NCBI GenBank assembly: GCA_965201115.1
Contig: OZ241745.1
Location: 1,302,001-1,366,000 of the forward strand
Length of the DNA: 64,000 nucleotides
Source of the DNA: JANQOH01 sp965201115
GTDB lineage: Bacteria; Pseudomonadota; Alphaproteobacteria; UBA7887
Direction of reading: 5' to 3'
A program made the position numbers and the translations under genes. This document shows, piece by piece, positions 26,062 to 35,151 of this stretch (position 1 is its first letter; every line of letters starts with the position of its first letter). The notes beneath the pieces are model-generated. The model had not been told where the DNA came from. It was given only the letters and a program-made list of their open reading frames with translations, and ran no database searches.

Positions 26062-26700
26062 ATGCCCCGCGCCGCGCCCCGGGCCGCGACCGACGCGCTG
26101 ATCGTCGTGGACGCGCAAAACGATTTCTGCCCCGGCGGCGCGCTGGCCGTCCCCCGCGGCGACGCGGCGATTCGCGCCGCGAGCCGCCTCGCCCGCGCGT
26201 TCGATAACGTCGTGCTGACGCAGGACTGGCACCCGCCGGGCCACCGCTCGTTCGCATCCAGCCACCCGGGCGCCGCGCCGTTCGCCGAGATCGACATGCC
26301 CTACGGGCGGCAGACCCTGTGGCCCGACCACTGCGTGCAGAACACCCCCGGCGCGGCGTGGCATCGCGATCTCGACATCCCCCACGCCGCGCTGACGATT
26401 CGCAAGGGCTTCCGCCCGGAAATCGATTCCTACTCCGCCTTCGTGGAAAACGACCGCGAGACGGCGACCGGCCTCGCGGGCTATCTGCGCGAGCGCGGGC
26501 TGCGGCGGCTCTGTTTCTGCGGCCTGGCGCTGGATTTCTGCGTCGCGTGGTCGGCGCTCGACGCGCGCCGCCTGGGTTTCGACGCCTGCGTCGTCGAAGA
26601 CGCCTGCGGCGCGATCGACCTGAACGACTCGCGCGCCCGCGCGCTGCGCGACATGCGCGCCGCCGGCGTCGCTTTCGCCGCAACCGGCGAATTCGTCTGA
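26062..26700 (+). CDS. pncA: Nicotinamidase (pyrazinamidase)
   Basis: This is 212 residues from ATG 26062, 8 bp after the previous stop. The isochorismatase-fold catalytic triad is visible: D17 in VVDAQNDF, K115 in TIRKGF and C160 in GLALDFCV. The metal-binding group is D55, H57 and H61 in QDWHPPGH, with a second histidine at WPDHC. The enzyme hydrolyses nicotinamide to nicotinate for NAD salvage. The length matches the family. The upstream extension of this frame belongs to the carboxypeptidase gene in another frame. Confidence 0.95.
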   Translation: MPRAAPRAATDALIVVDAQNDFCPGGALAVPRGDAAIRAASRLARAFDNVVLTQDWHPPGHRSFASSHPGAAPFAEIDMPYGRQTLWPDHCVQNTPGAAWHRDLDIPHAALTIRKGFRPEIDSYSAFVENDRETATGLAGYLRERGLRRLCFCGLALDFCVAWSALDARRLGFDACVVEDACGAIDLNDSRARALRDMRAAGVAFAATGEFV

Positions 26701-26725
26701 CCGCGCCGCGCGCCGCGAACCGCGC

Positions 26726-28237
26726 ATGGCGAATACGATTCCCGACCTCCTCGCGGCGGGCGCCGATTCGGCGCCGGCGGTCGGGGCTCCGGGCGCCCCC
26801 GCGCTGACCCACGCCGCCCTGCGGCTCCATGTGCAAAGCACGGTCGAGACGCTCAACCGCCACGGCATCGGGCGCGGCGACCGGGTGGCCATCGTGCTGC
26901 CCAACGGCCCCGCGATGGCGACCGCGTTTCTCGGCGTCGCCGCCGGGGCCGTCGCCGCGCCGCTCAACCCAGCCTATCGCGCGCCGGAATTCGAGTTTTA
27001 TCTGGACGATTTGGGCGCCCGCGCCCTCGTCGCCGCGGCGGGGCAAGACAGCCCGGCGCGCGGCGCGGCGGCGCGCCGCGGCATCCCCGTCCTGGAGCTG
27101 GCGCCGGAAGGCTCCGCCGCCGGCCTGTTCGGGCTTTCCGGCCCCGCCGCCGGGCCCGCCGTGCATTCCGGCCCCGCCGCCGCCGAAGACACGGCGCTTG
27201 TGCTGCACACATCCGGCACCACCTCGCGCCCGAAGCGCGTTCCGCTGACCCATGCCAATCTTTGCGCCTCGGCGCGCCATATCGGCGCCGCGCTCGCGCT
27301 CGGCCCGGGCGACCGCTGCTTCAACGTCATGCCGTTGTTCCACATCCACGGGCTGATTGCGGCGGCGCTCGCATCGCTTGCCGCCGGCGGCTCGGTCGTG
27401 TGTACGCCGGGGTTCAACGCACTGCGGTTTTTCGCGTGGCTCAAAGCCTGCCGGCCGACATGGTACACGGCCGTGCCGACCATGCATCAGGCAATCCTCG
27501 CCCGCGCCGCGCGCAACGCCGACGCGGCGGCGAAAGCCGGGCTACGGTTCGTGCGCTCGTCATCGGCGGCGCTGGCGCCGCAAACCATGAGCGCGCTCGA
27601 AGCCGCGTTCCGCGCCCCGGTCGTCGAATCCTACGGCATGACCGAGGCGTGCCACCAAATGACAAGCAACCCGCTGCCGCCGCGCGCGCGCAAGCCGGGA
27701 ACGGTCGGCGTCGCCGCCGGGCCGGAAGTGGCCGCGATGCGCGCCGACGGCAGCCTCGCCGAACCGGGCGAAACCGGCGAGATCGTCATCCGCGGCCCAA
27801 ACGTCACCCCCGGCTACGAAAACAACCCGCAAGCGAACGCCGAAGCGTTCCGCGGCGGCTGGTTCCGCACCGGCGACGAAGGACGGTTCGACGCCGGGGG
27901 CTATCTGACGATCTCCGGGCGAATCAAGGAAATCATCAACCGCGGCGGCGAGAAGATAAGCCCGCGCGAGGTCGATGAGGCGCTCATGGACCACCCCGCC
28001 GTCGCGCAGGCGGTGACCTTCGCGCTGCCGCACGCGAAACTCGGCGAGGAAGCGGCGGCGGCTGTCGTGCCCCGCGGTGCCGCGCCGGACGAACGCGAAC
28101 TGCGCGCGTTCGTCGGCGCGCGCCTGGCGGCGTTCAAGGTCCCGCGCCGAATCGTGTTTCTCGACGAAATCCCGAAAGGCCCGACCGGGAAGGTGCGGCG
28201 CCTCGGCCTCGCGAAAACGCTCGGTCTCGCGCCGTGA
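26726..28237 (+). CDS. AMP-dependent acyl-CoA ligase, oxalate--CoA ligase-like
   Basis: This 503-residue ANL-superfamily enzyme starts at ATG 26726. The phosphate-binding motif LHTSGTTSRPK lies at about residue 158. It is followed by PLFHIHGL, the adenine site YGMTEACHQM, and the C-terminal core WFRTGDEGRFDAGGYL, GRIKEIINRGGEKISP and the catalytic lysine in PKGPTGKVRR. The TSRPK variant and HIHGL loop resemble AAE3-type oxalyl-CoA synthetases more than fatty acyl ligases. Substrate choice is inference. It activates a carboxylic acid with ATP and CoA. It overlaps the start of panE by four bases (GTGA), so the two are co-transcribed. Confidence 0.85.
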   Translation: MANTIPDLLAAGADSAPAVGAPGAPALTHAALRLHVQSTVETLNRHGIGRGDRVAIVLPNGPAMATAFLGVAAGAVAAPLNPAYRAPEFEFYLDDLGARALVAAAGQDSPARGAAARRGIPVLELAPEGSAAGLFGLSGPAAGPAVHSGPAAAEDTALVLHTSGTTSRPKRVPLTHANLCASARHIGAALALGPGDRCFNVMPLFHIHGLIAAALASLAAGGSVVCTPGFNALRFFAWLKACRPTWYTAVPTMHQAILARAARNADAAAKAGLRFVRSSSAALAPQTMSALEAAFRAPVVESYGMTEACHQMTSNPLPPRARKPGTVGVAAGPEVAAMRADGSLAEPGETGEIVIRGPNVTPGYENNPQANAEAFRGGWFRTGDEGRFDAGGYLTISGRIKEIINRGGEKISPREVDEALMDHPAVAQAVTFALPHAKLGEEAAAAVVPRGAAPDERELRAFVGARLAAFKVPRRIVFLDEIPKGPTGKVRRLGLAKTLGLAP

Positions 28238-29217
28238 AAATCGCCGTTTTCGGCGCGGGGGCGATCGGCGGCTACATGGCCGCGCGCCTCGCCCACGCCG
28301 GCGAAAACGTGACCGTGATCGCGCGCGGCGCGAAACTCGAGGCCATACGGCGCGCCGGGCTGCGGCTGCTCTCCGCCGGCGGCGCGATAACCGCGCATCC
28401 CGCCTGCGTCGCCGACCCCGCCGAGGCGGGCCCGCAGGACTACGTCATCGTGGCGACCAAGGCGCATTCGATGCCGGCCATCGCCCCGCTTTTGGCGCCG
28501 ATGCTGGGGCCCGGCGCCGCGGTCGTTCCCGCGGTCAACGGCGCGCCGTGGTGGTTCTTCCACCGCCTGGAAGGCGAATGGGAGGGCCGCCGGCTCGAAA
28601 GCGTGGACCCCGGCGGCGCGCAATGGACCCATATCGGGCCGGAGCGCGTTATCGGCTGCGTCGTCTATCCCGCCGCCGAGGTCGTGGAGCCCGGCGTCGT
28701 GCGCCACATCGCGCTCGACCGCGTCCCCCTCGGCGAACCCGGCGGCGCGCGTTCGGAGCGCGCGGCGCGCCTCTCCGCCGCCATGATCCGCGCGGGCATG
28801 AAAGCCCCCGTGCGCCCGCGCATCCGCGACGAGATATGGATCAAGCTCTGGGGCAACGCGGCGTTCAACCCGGTGAGCCTGCTCACCGGCGCAACGCTCG
28901 ACGAAATCGCCGGCGACCCGGAGGTCCGCGCCATCGTCCGCGCCGCGATGGTCGAGGTCGAGGCAGTAGGCAAGCGCCTCGGCCTGCGGCTGCCCATTAG
29001 CGTGGACCGCCGCCTCGAGGGCGCGGGCGCAATCCGCGGCCACAAGACTTCGACCCTGCAGGATCTCGAGGCCGGCCGCGCCGTCGAGCTCGAGCCGCTG
29101 ATCGGCGCCCCCATCGAAATCGCCCGCGCCGCAGGGGTTGCCACGCCGACGCTCGACATGATATACGCCTTGGCTCGCCAGCGCGCCCGCACCGCGGGCG
29201 TGTGGCCGGGAGCGTGA
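28234..29217 (+). CDS. panE: Ketopantoate reductase family protein (2-dehydropantoate 2-reductase)
   Basis: This is 327 residues from GTG 28234. The Rossmann motif GAGAIGG sits at residues 7-13 and the expected catalytic lysine is K76 in VATKAHSM. The C-terminal domain has EIWIKLWGNAAFNPVSLLTG and ends HKTSTLQDLEAGR with EIDxL-type residues (ELEPLIGA), both characteristic of PanE/ApbA. It reduces ketopantoate to pantoate with NADPH in pantothenate synthesis. Paralogues with other 2-oxo acid substrates exist, and the nearby oxalate-type ligase leaves room for a different substrate. Confidence 0.85.
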   Translation: MKIAVFGAGAIGGYMAARLAHAGENVTVIARGAKLEAIRRAGLRLLSAGGAITAHPACVADPAEAGPQDYVIVATKAHSMPAIAPLLAPMLGPGAAVVPAVNGAPWWFFHRLEGEWEGRRLESVDPGGAQWTHIGPERVIGCVVYPAAEVVEPGVVRHIALDRVPLGEPGGARSERAARLSAAMIRAGMKAPVRPRIRDEIWIKLWGNAAFNPVSLLTGATLDEIAGDPEVRAIVRAAMVEVEAVGKRLGLRLPISVDRRLEGAGAIRGHKTSTLQDLEAGRAVELEPLIGAPIEIARAAGVATPTLDMIYALARQRARTAGVWPGA

Positions 29218-29235
29218 ACGAGACTGCCGTGAGCG

Positions 29236-30364
29236 ATGAGCCTTATCCTGCCGATCGATATCGACGGTCTCCTCCGTTATCGCGGAGTCGAATCGGAGCG
29301 CGTCGAGCTCAAGGCGTCGTGGGATCCGAAAACGACCGGCCCCCAGGCGCTCCGAACGATCTGCGCCTTCGCCAACGATTACCAGAATCTCAACGGGGGC
29401 TACGTTGTTGTCGGCGTTGCCGAACGGGATGGACGGGCAGCTTTGCCCCCGGCCGGCCTGTCGCCCGCCGACGCCGCGGCGGCGCAGAAATGGATCGCCG
29501 GTCATTGCAGCCGTTTCGACCCACCCTATCGCCCCGTTCTCTCCCCTGAAACGGTCGAGGGCCGGCTTATCCTCGTCGCGTGGGCGCCGGCCAGCGACAT
29601 GCGGCCCCACCGCGCGCCCGGCGGGCCGGACGATTCGCGGCGCTACTGGGTGCGCCTCGGCGCCGAAACCGTCGATGCCGAGCGCCGGCCCGATCTCCTT
29701 CGCGGCCTGATGCAACAAACTGCGCGCGTTCCGTGGGACGACCGCGCAGCGCAAGACGCGCGTGTGGAGGACCTGAGCGAGGCCCGTGTCCGCGAGCATC
29801 TGCGCGATGTGCGAAGCGGTCTTCTCGACGAATCCAACGCGCGGGACGTCTATCGCCGCATGAGGCTCGTCCGTGGCATTAATGACCACGAAGTTCCGCG
29901 CAATGTCGCGCTGCTATTCTTCGGGCGGGACATCTCGACACACATACGGGCGGCACAAATCGAGGTCGTGCAATTCGCCGCCGGTCGTGCGGGGAACGTT
30001 CAGGACGAACGTATTTTCGGCGGAGGCCTCGCTGACCAGCTGCGCGATTGCCTGACTTGGCTCGAGAATCTTTCCTCGACGATCCTGCAAAAATCCGAAG
30101 ATGGAGACCCGACCGCCCACTGGGTCGGCTACCCTGTTGCGGCGTTGCGCGAGGCGTTGATCAATGCTGCATATCATCGCGGTTACGATGTCGATCGACC
30201 GGAGCCGATCAAGATCTATATGTATCCCGGACGGATCGATATAATCAGTTATCCGGGGCCGGTTCCCGGCGTCGAGCCGCGTCATTTCCGCCGCGATGCG
30301 GATCCCGTGTTTGCGCCCGCGCGCAACCGCCGCATCGGCGAGTTCCTCAAGGAGCTCGGTCTAG
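29236..30364 (+). pseudogene. AlbA_2/Schlafen-like ATP-binding regulator, 5' part, split by IS1380
   Basis: The frame from ATG 29236 codes for an AlbA_2 (Schlafen-type) N-terminal domain: RVELKASWDPKT, TICAFAND and GGYVVVGVAERDG. It continues with ALREALINAAYHRGYD, IKIYMYPGRIDIISYPGPVP and FAPARNRRIGEFLKELGL, the RecG-like/HATPase_c_4 half. At CTAG 30361-30364 an IS1380 copy interrupts it. The continuation LAEKRLSGLLKIFNAM starts at the second CTAG (32024). Counting the duplication once, the parts join in frame to 530 residues. Such proteins are ATP-binding transcription regulators or RNA-processing factors, and some act in defence. Here the gene is broken. Confidence 0.85.
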
Positions 30365-32023
30365 CCCGCATTTCTCATACGGGTTTGGGGCATCGGGGCT
30401 CTGTGTGCGATATAGTGTTGTTGAGTATGCACATATCGCGGCACGGAGGTGTTCCCCGATGCAGACGGAGTGTAGCACGGCGCTGGGCGGTTTTCAACCG
30501 GTCGACGGTCGCGCGGTTGTGGCGGCGTTCGACGGCGGGACGGTGACGTCGGACGCGGGGGCATTGTTGCTTGGCCGGGCGGATGCGGCGGTGGGTCTGG
30601 TCGATCGGTTTGCGGCCTGTTTCACCGATGGGCGTGCGCGTCATCTTGTCGAGCACGATGTTCGGACGCTGGTCATGCAGCGCGTGTTCGGGATCGCATT
30701 GGGATATGAGGACCTGAACGACCACGATGCGTTGCGTCACGATCCGGTCATGGCCGTGTTGGCGGGGAAGTTGGCGTCGCGTCGTTCGGACTGTGCGCCG
30801 CTTGCGGGCAAATCGACGCTGAACCGCCTTGAGTTGGGGGGCGCGGGGCCGTCGCGGTATTGCCGGATCGCGCATGACGGCTCGGCGATTGAGGATTTGT
30901 TCCTGACACTGTTTGTGGAGGCGCACAAGCGGCCCCCGGCTCGCTTGGTTATCGATCTCGACGCCACGGACGATCGGCTTCACGGTCGCCAGGAGGGTCG
31001 TTTTTTCCACGGCTACTACGGCGGCTATTGCTATCTTCCGCTTTATGCGACTTGCGGTCGTCATCTTTTGGCGGCGCGGTTGCGCCCGGCGAATGAGGAT
31101 GGGGCGGCCGGGGCCGTGGAGACTGTTGAGCGGATTGTGTCGCGGTTGCGGCGGCATTGGCCCCGCGTGCGGATAATGGTGCGCGCCGATTCGGGGTTCG
31201 CCCGCGAGGCGCTGATGGCGTGGTGCGAGGCCAACGGCGTCGATTACCTGTTGGGCTTGGCGCGGAACCCCCGTCTGGCGGCGGAAGTCGAGACCGAACT
31301 GGCGGCGGCGCAAGCGCACAGCGCGGGTTCGGGCAAGCCGCAACGCCGCTTCAAGGACTTCATGTGGAGGACGCGCGACAGCTGGAGCTGCGCGCGCCGC
31401 GTCGTCGCCAAGGCCGAGTGGACCCACGGCAAGGCCAACCCGCGTTTCGTCGTCACCTCGATTGCAACCCATCGGGTCCGCGCCCGGCATCTCTACGAGC
31501 GGCTTTACTGCCAACGCGGCGAGATGGAGAACCGGATCAAGGAGTGCCAACTCGACTTGTTCGCCGACCGCACGTCGACGCGGGCCATGCGGGCCAACCA
31601 GCTGCGCCTGTGGTTCGCGTCCATGGCTTATGTGTTGCTGTGCGCACTGCGCCGCATCGGCCTCGACTACACCGAACTGGCGGTCGCCACATGCGGGAGC
31701 CTGCGCCTGAAACTGCTCAAGATCGGCGCTTGGGTCCGCGTCACCGTGCGCCGCGTCAGATCGCCATGAACGCCGCGCATCCCTTCCAGCGCGAGTTCCG
31801 TATCGCCTGCCAACGATTATCCGCCGCCGCGGCGTAACGCGGCCACTCTCGCCCTTCCCCTCAACAACGCAGGAACAGCCCGGAACGCGGCCCACCGCCA
31901 AACGGCGGACCGCCCCAACGCGCCCCGAAAATGCCCGCCAAGCCCCCCGACCACGAAAACACGCACGCACGATAACCAACGACGCACAAACCGCACGACA
32001 ACCACCCGTATGAGAAATGCGGG
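30365..32023 (+). mobile_element. IS1380-family insertion sequence, copy 1 (1659 bp)
   Basis: The element begins cccgcatttctcatacggg and ends with the inverted copy (cccgtatgagaaatgcggg). It is flanked by identical 4-bp CTAG target duplications, 30361-30364 and 32024-32027. It is nearly identical to two copies at 49105 and 51909, but lacks one base near the end of the transposase gene. It interrupts the AlbA_2-type gene. The stretch after the transposase (about 31840-32023) holds no gene and is part of the IS. Confidence 0.95.
30459..31769 (+). pseudogene. IS1380-family transposase, C-terminal frameshift (copy 1)
   Basis: The gene starts at ATG 30459 (MQTECSTALGGFQPVDGRAV) with GGAGG upstream. 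Family strings are TSDAGALLL, IALGYEDLNDHDALRHDP, VIDLDATDD, RADSGFAREAL and the IS1380 hallmark ECQLDLFADRTSTRAMRANQ. Compared with the two other copies, one A is missing near 31757 (gtcagatcg instead of gtcaagatcg). The protein therefore ends RSP after 436 residues instead of 459, losing the last 26 residues. The DDE core is intact, so activity may be reduced or retained. Confidence 0.85.
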
Positions 32024-32491
32024 CTAGCGGAAAAACGGCTTTCCGGCCTTCTGAAGATATTCAATGCGATGGAGGCCAACGGCTCCCCGGACCCGCGCTT
32101 CCGCTTCGATGAACAGCGCACGTATTTCCAGGTAACGCTGCCGGCGCATGCCAAACACGAAGCGGTTGCCGCTTCTCTCGACGCCGCCCGCTTGCGCGCT
32201 CTCGGTGAAACCGCGGACGCTTTCCGGCGCATCGAATCGGCGTGGGAGGCGGACCCCGCATCTCCTGTTCTCGCCCGCGAGTTCATCCGTGCTTGCGGCG
32301 AACACGGACGATACCAACGGGCGGAAGAAGTTCTTGCCGCTTTCGAGCGACAAGGCCCTCGAAGCGCCGCGCCTCAAGTTGTCAGGACCTTGGCCGAAGT
32401 TCTCGCAATCCGCGACGGACTGAAGCGGGCGCAACGCTTGCAGGCGCAGCCCCGCTCGACGCCGCCGATCCGCGAGGCCGTCCGACGATAA
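32024..32491 (+). pseudogene. AlbA_2/Schlafen-like regulator, 3' part after the IS
   Basis: This is the continuation of the gene starting at 29236. The first codons read LAEKRLSGLLKIFNAMEANG and then FRFDEQRTYFQVTLPAH, the normal end of the ATP-binding domain in this family. A TPR-like helical tail follows (LGETADAFRRIESAWEADP, YQRAEEVLAAFERQG). The stop is TAA 32489-32491. Without the IS it joins the 5' part in frame. A short product could still be made from an internal ATG at 32069, but with no ATP site. Confidence 0.85.
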
Positions 32492-32495
32492 ACCG

Positions 32496-32716
32496 AACTG
32501 TACACCGCCGACCGATTGTGCGACCGTTGGGCGCTTCGGGACTGGGTGCGTCGCTTCAACGCCGAGGGTCCGGACGGCCTTGCGAACCGCAAGGCTCCGG
32601 GGGCGCGTCGGCGGTTGAGCGTGGCGCAGTTGGCGGAGCTGGCTGAGCTCGTCGAGACCGGCCCCGATCCGCAGACCGATGGCGTGGCGCCCCGGCGGCG
32701 CGTTGACCTGCAGGCC
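32496..32716 (+). pseudogene. IS630-family transposase fragment
   Basis: An in-frame stretch of about 70 residues: RDWVRRFNAEGPDGLANRKA, then RRRLSVAQLAELAELVETGP and DPQTDGV. This is the helix-turn-helix and linker part of IS630 transposases, without the catalytic domain. It is cut on the right by an IS1380 end fragment. There is no start and no functional product. Confidence 0.6.
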
Positions 32717-32766
32717 AACCAACGACGCACAAACCGCACGGCGACCACCCGTATGAGAAATGCGGG
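32717..32766. mobile_element. IS1380 right-end fragment (50 bp)
   Basis: These 50 bases match the last 50 bases of IS1380 copy 1 with two differences, ending in the same agaaatgcggg terminus. The next bases are ATAG. It is a leftover of an older IS1380 insertion or deletion, lying beside the IS630 fragment. Confidence 0.75.
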
Positions 32767-32861
32767 ATAGTGGATCTCCGGGGCGATGGCCCCACCCGCG
32801 TTGGTGCCCCCACGGCTGCGGTTCACGACCGTCGCCCGCCGGCCGAGCGTTATCCGCCGCT

Positions 32862-33062
32862 CCGTACGCCATGGTTCCGGAGGCCGACGGGTTCCTGTAT
32901 GCGTCGCGTTTGACAGGCGACGCCCGCGTGGCGGTATTCGACAGGGCCATTCGCAAATTGCAGGCGCCGGATGTAGCCCCGCCCGCCGAATACGACGAGG
33001 CCGATCGGGCCTCGATCGACTACGATATCGTCCTGACGACGCCCGCACAGCAGCATCGCGCC
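32862..33062 (+). pseudogene. RES-domain toxin remnant, C-terminal part
   Basis: One frame reads EADGFLYASRLTGDARVAVF then DRAIRKLQ and, further on, DYDIVL. This matches the end of RES-domain (NAD-degrading toxin) proteins, where the serine of LYxSR is part of the R-E-S triad. The arginine and glutamate parts upstream are missing. No Xre-type antitoxin is visible. It is a decayed piece beside IS fragments, and the family call rests on this one stretch. Confidence 0.45.
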
Positions 33063-33078
33063 GCGCGCCGAAGGCGGG

Positions 33079-33540
33079 CTACAGAATCCGGTACACCCGG
33101 TACATCGGCCCGGTGGGGCGGCGGTCGCCGACGCCTATGGCGAGAATGCGGTTGAGCCACGCATATTTCTCCGACGCGGTCTCGAAGACTGCCGCGGTGC
33201 GGAAGTAGTAGCTCGACGGATCGACGACCTCGCCCGCCGCCAGGCGCGCGGCGATTTCCGGCGCGGCGTCGCGAACGCCGCGATAGGTCATGTAGATCGC
33301 CGCGCCGTCGTCGGTGCGCAGGGTAACGCGCACGTCGAGCTCGGTGACGCCGTCGGCGCGCGTCAGCAGCCAGTCGCCGCCGGGCGCGGGCTCGACCGTT
33401 CCCCTGAGTTGCGGCCCCTCGAACCGGCCGCCCGTTACCGCCACGATGCGCCGCGCGCCCCGCGGCGTCTCGCCGACATCGTGCGGCGCGTCGACGGTCA
33501 ACTCGATCTCGAACAGAAACTCCGATTGCAGCCCCGGCAT
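33079..33540 (-). CDS. DUF3237-family protein of unknown function
   Basis: This is 153 residues from ATG 33540. Family features are GGRFEGPQLRGTVEPAPGGDW, where a small-molecule pocket is predicted, RTDDGAAIYMTYRGV and the ending FETASEKYAWLNRI. Members are small barrel proteins common in proteobacteria. Their substrates are not established, and many sit near catabolic genes. It is transcribed divergently from greA with 152 bp between them, and its stop lies just beyond the RES remnant. Confidence 0.85.
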   Translation of the reverse strand: MPGLQSEFLFEIELTVDAPHDVGETPRGARRIVAVTGGRFEGPQLRGTVEPAPGGDWLLTRADGVTELDVRVTLRTDDGAAIYMTYRGVRDAAPEIAARLAAGEVVDPSSYYFRTAAVFETASEKYAWLNRILAIGVGDRRPTGPMYRVYRIL

Positions 33541-33620
33541 CGCGCGCCCTCCCTCGGTTGCGGCGCGCCGAACCTACCCGCTTCGCCGCCCGCCGGGAAG
33601 CGCGCAATCGGGTTCGCGCC

Positions 33621-33649
33621 TTGAACGCGCGCGGGCGGGGCATTATCTT
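33621..33649 (+). promoter_or_regulatory. Sigma-70-like promoter of greA
   Basis: TTGAAC (33621-33626) and TATCTT (33644-33649) are separated by 17 bp, upstream of greA by 44 bp. This is the clearest vegetative promoter match in the window. Confidence 0.6.
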
Positions 33650-33692
33650 TGCCGTTCGTTCCCCTTGGCGGCCCGGACGAAAGGGCTTGGAC

Positions 33693-34166
33693 ATGCAGCG
33701 GGTACCCATGACCGCCGACGGCTACAGGCGGCTCGAAGCGGAATTGAAGAAGCTCCGGTCGGAAGACCGCCCCGCGATCGTCAAGGCGATCGCCGAGGCG
33801 CGCGAGCACGGCGACCTGTCGGAAAACGCCGAATACCACACGGCGCGCGAGCGCCAGGGCTTTATCGAGGGCCGCATGCGCGAGCTGGAAGACAAGATCG
33901 CGCGCGCCCAGGTGATCGACGTGTCGAAACTCTCGGGCTCCACCGTCAGGTTCGGCGCGACCGTCACCGTGGCCGACGACGAAACCGACGAAGAAGCCAC
34001 GTACCAGCTTGTCGGCGTGGACGAAGCCGATATCGGCAAGGGCCTGCTGTCGATCGCCGCGCCCCTCGCGCGGGCGATGATCAACCGCTCGGTCGGCGAC
34101 AGCGTGACCGTTCGGACGCCGCGCGGCGTGCGGGGATACGAGATCGTTTCCGTCGAGTTCCGGTGA
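33693..34166 (+). CDS. greA: Transcription elongation factor GreA
   Basis: This is 157 residues from ATG 33693 (MQRVPMTADGYRRLEAELKK); the frame is open further upstream, but this start gives the standard length. The N-terminal coiled coil carries HGDLSENAEYHTARERQGFI, whose acidic tip residues (D and E of DLSENAEY) activate transcript cleavage by RNA polymerase. The C-terminal FKBP-like domain has YQLVGVDEADIGKGLLSIAA. GreA rescues backtracked polymerase. The stop overlaps the GTG of the next gene (GTGA), so the two are coupled. Confidence 0.97.
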   Translation: MQRVPMTADGYRRLEAELKKLRSEDRPAIVKAIAEAREHGDLSENAEYHTARERQGFIEGRMRELEDKIARAQVIDVSKLSGSTVRFGATVTVADDETDEEATYQLVGVDEADIGKGLLSIAAPLARAMINRSVGDSVTVRTPRGVRGYEIVSVEFR

Positions 34167-35122
34167 GCGGCGGCGCGCGGGTCTGGGTTCTCGCTGACGA
34201 CCGCGCGGGCCACGCGAACCAGGCGCTCGCCGTCGCCGAGGCGCTCGGCGCGCCGTTCGAGGTTCGCGCCCTGCGCTACAACGGCCTTGCGCGCTTGCCG
34301 AATCGCCTGCTCGGCGAGACCGACCGGCACATAGCCCCCGAGGCGCGGCCCGCTCCGCCTTGGCCGGACTTGGTTATCGCGGCGGGGCGGCGCACGGCGC
34401 CCGCCGCGCGCGCGATCCGGCGCCGAAGCGGCGGGCGGACGCGCCTTGCGCAGTGCATGTGGCCCGGCGCCGGCGCCCGCGAATTCGATCTGGTCGCCGT
34501 TCCCGCGCACGACCTTCGGCCGGCGCGGCCCAATACGGCGCCCACTCTCGGCGCGCCGCACCGCGCGACGCCCGCGCGCCTGGCCGCCGCGGCGGACGAA
34601 TGGCGCGCGGCGCTCGCGCGCGTCCCGCGCCCGCTCATCGCTCTTCTCGTCGGCGGCGCGACGCGGCGGCTCCCCTTCGGCGCGGCGGAGGCCGACGCCC
34701 TGGCCGCGCGGACGGCCGCGCTTGCGGCGGCGGTCGGCGGCGGCGTGGCGATGACGACGTCGCGGCGCACCGGGCGCGCGGCGGCGGAGCGGCTCGCGGC
34801 CGCGCTCGCGCCGGGCCACGCCCATTTCTGGGGCGGCGGCGGCGCCAATCCCTATTTCGGCTATCTCGCGCTGGCCGACATCGTCGTCGCGACCGGCGAT
34901 TCCGCCGCCATGTGTACCGAAGCATGCGCGGCCGGCCGGCCGGTATATATCCACGCGCCGCCCGCCCGCACGTCGGCGAAGCACGCGCGCCTGCACGCCG
35001 CGCTGTACGAACGCGGCGCGGCGCGCCCGCTCGACGGGGCGCACGACCCGCGCTGGCGCGCCGCGCCGTTCGACGACGCGGCGCTCGTGGCCCGCGCCAT
35101 CCGCGAGCGGGGGCTGCTGTAG
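34163..35122 (+). CDS. ELM1 family protein (mitochondrial fission ELM1-like, glycosyltransferase-like fold)
   Basis: This is 319 residues from GTG 34163, overlapping greA. Typical strings are VWVLADDRAGHANQALAVAE at the start, PDLVIAAGRRTAPAARAI, FDLVAVPAHD, and HFWGGGGANPYFGYLALAD then VATGDSAAMCTEACAAGRPV near the end. The fold resembles GT-B glycosyltransferases. In plants the homologue takes part in mitochondrial fission, and bacterial members probably act on nucleotide sugars or cell-envelope polymers, but the reaction is unknown. It is convergent with ftsK. Confidence 0.85.
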   Translation: MSGGARVWVLADDRAGHANQALAVAEALGAPFEVRALRYNGLARLPNRLLGETDRHIAPEARPAPPWPDLVIAAGRRTAPAARAIRRRSGGRTRLAQCMWPGAGAREFDLVAVPAHDLRPARPNTAPTLGAPHRATPARLAAAADEWRAALARVPRPLIALLVGGATRRLPFGAAEADALAARTAALAAAVGGGVAMTTSRRTGRAAAERLAAALAPGHAHFWGGGGANPYFGYLALADIVVATGDSAAMCTEACAAGRPVYIHAPPARTSAKHARLHAALYERGAARPLDGAHDPRWRAAPFDDAALVARAIRERGLL

Positions 35123-35151
35123 GGCGCGTCCCGGGACCGCCGGCGCGGGCG

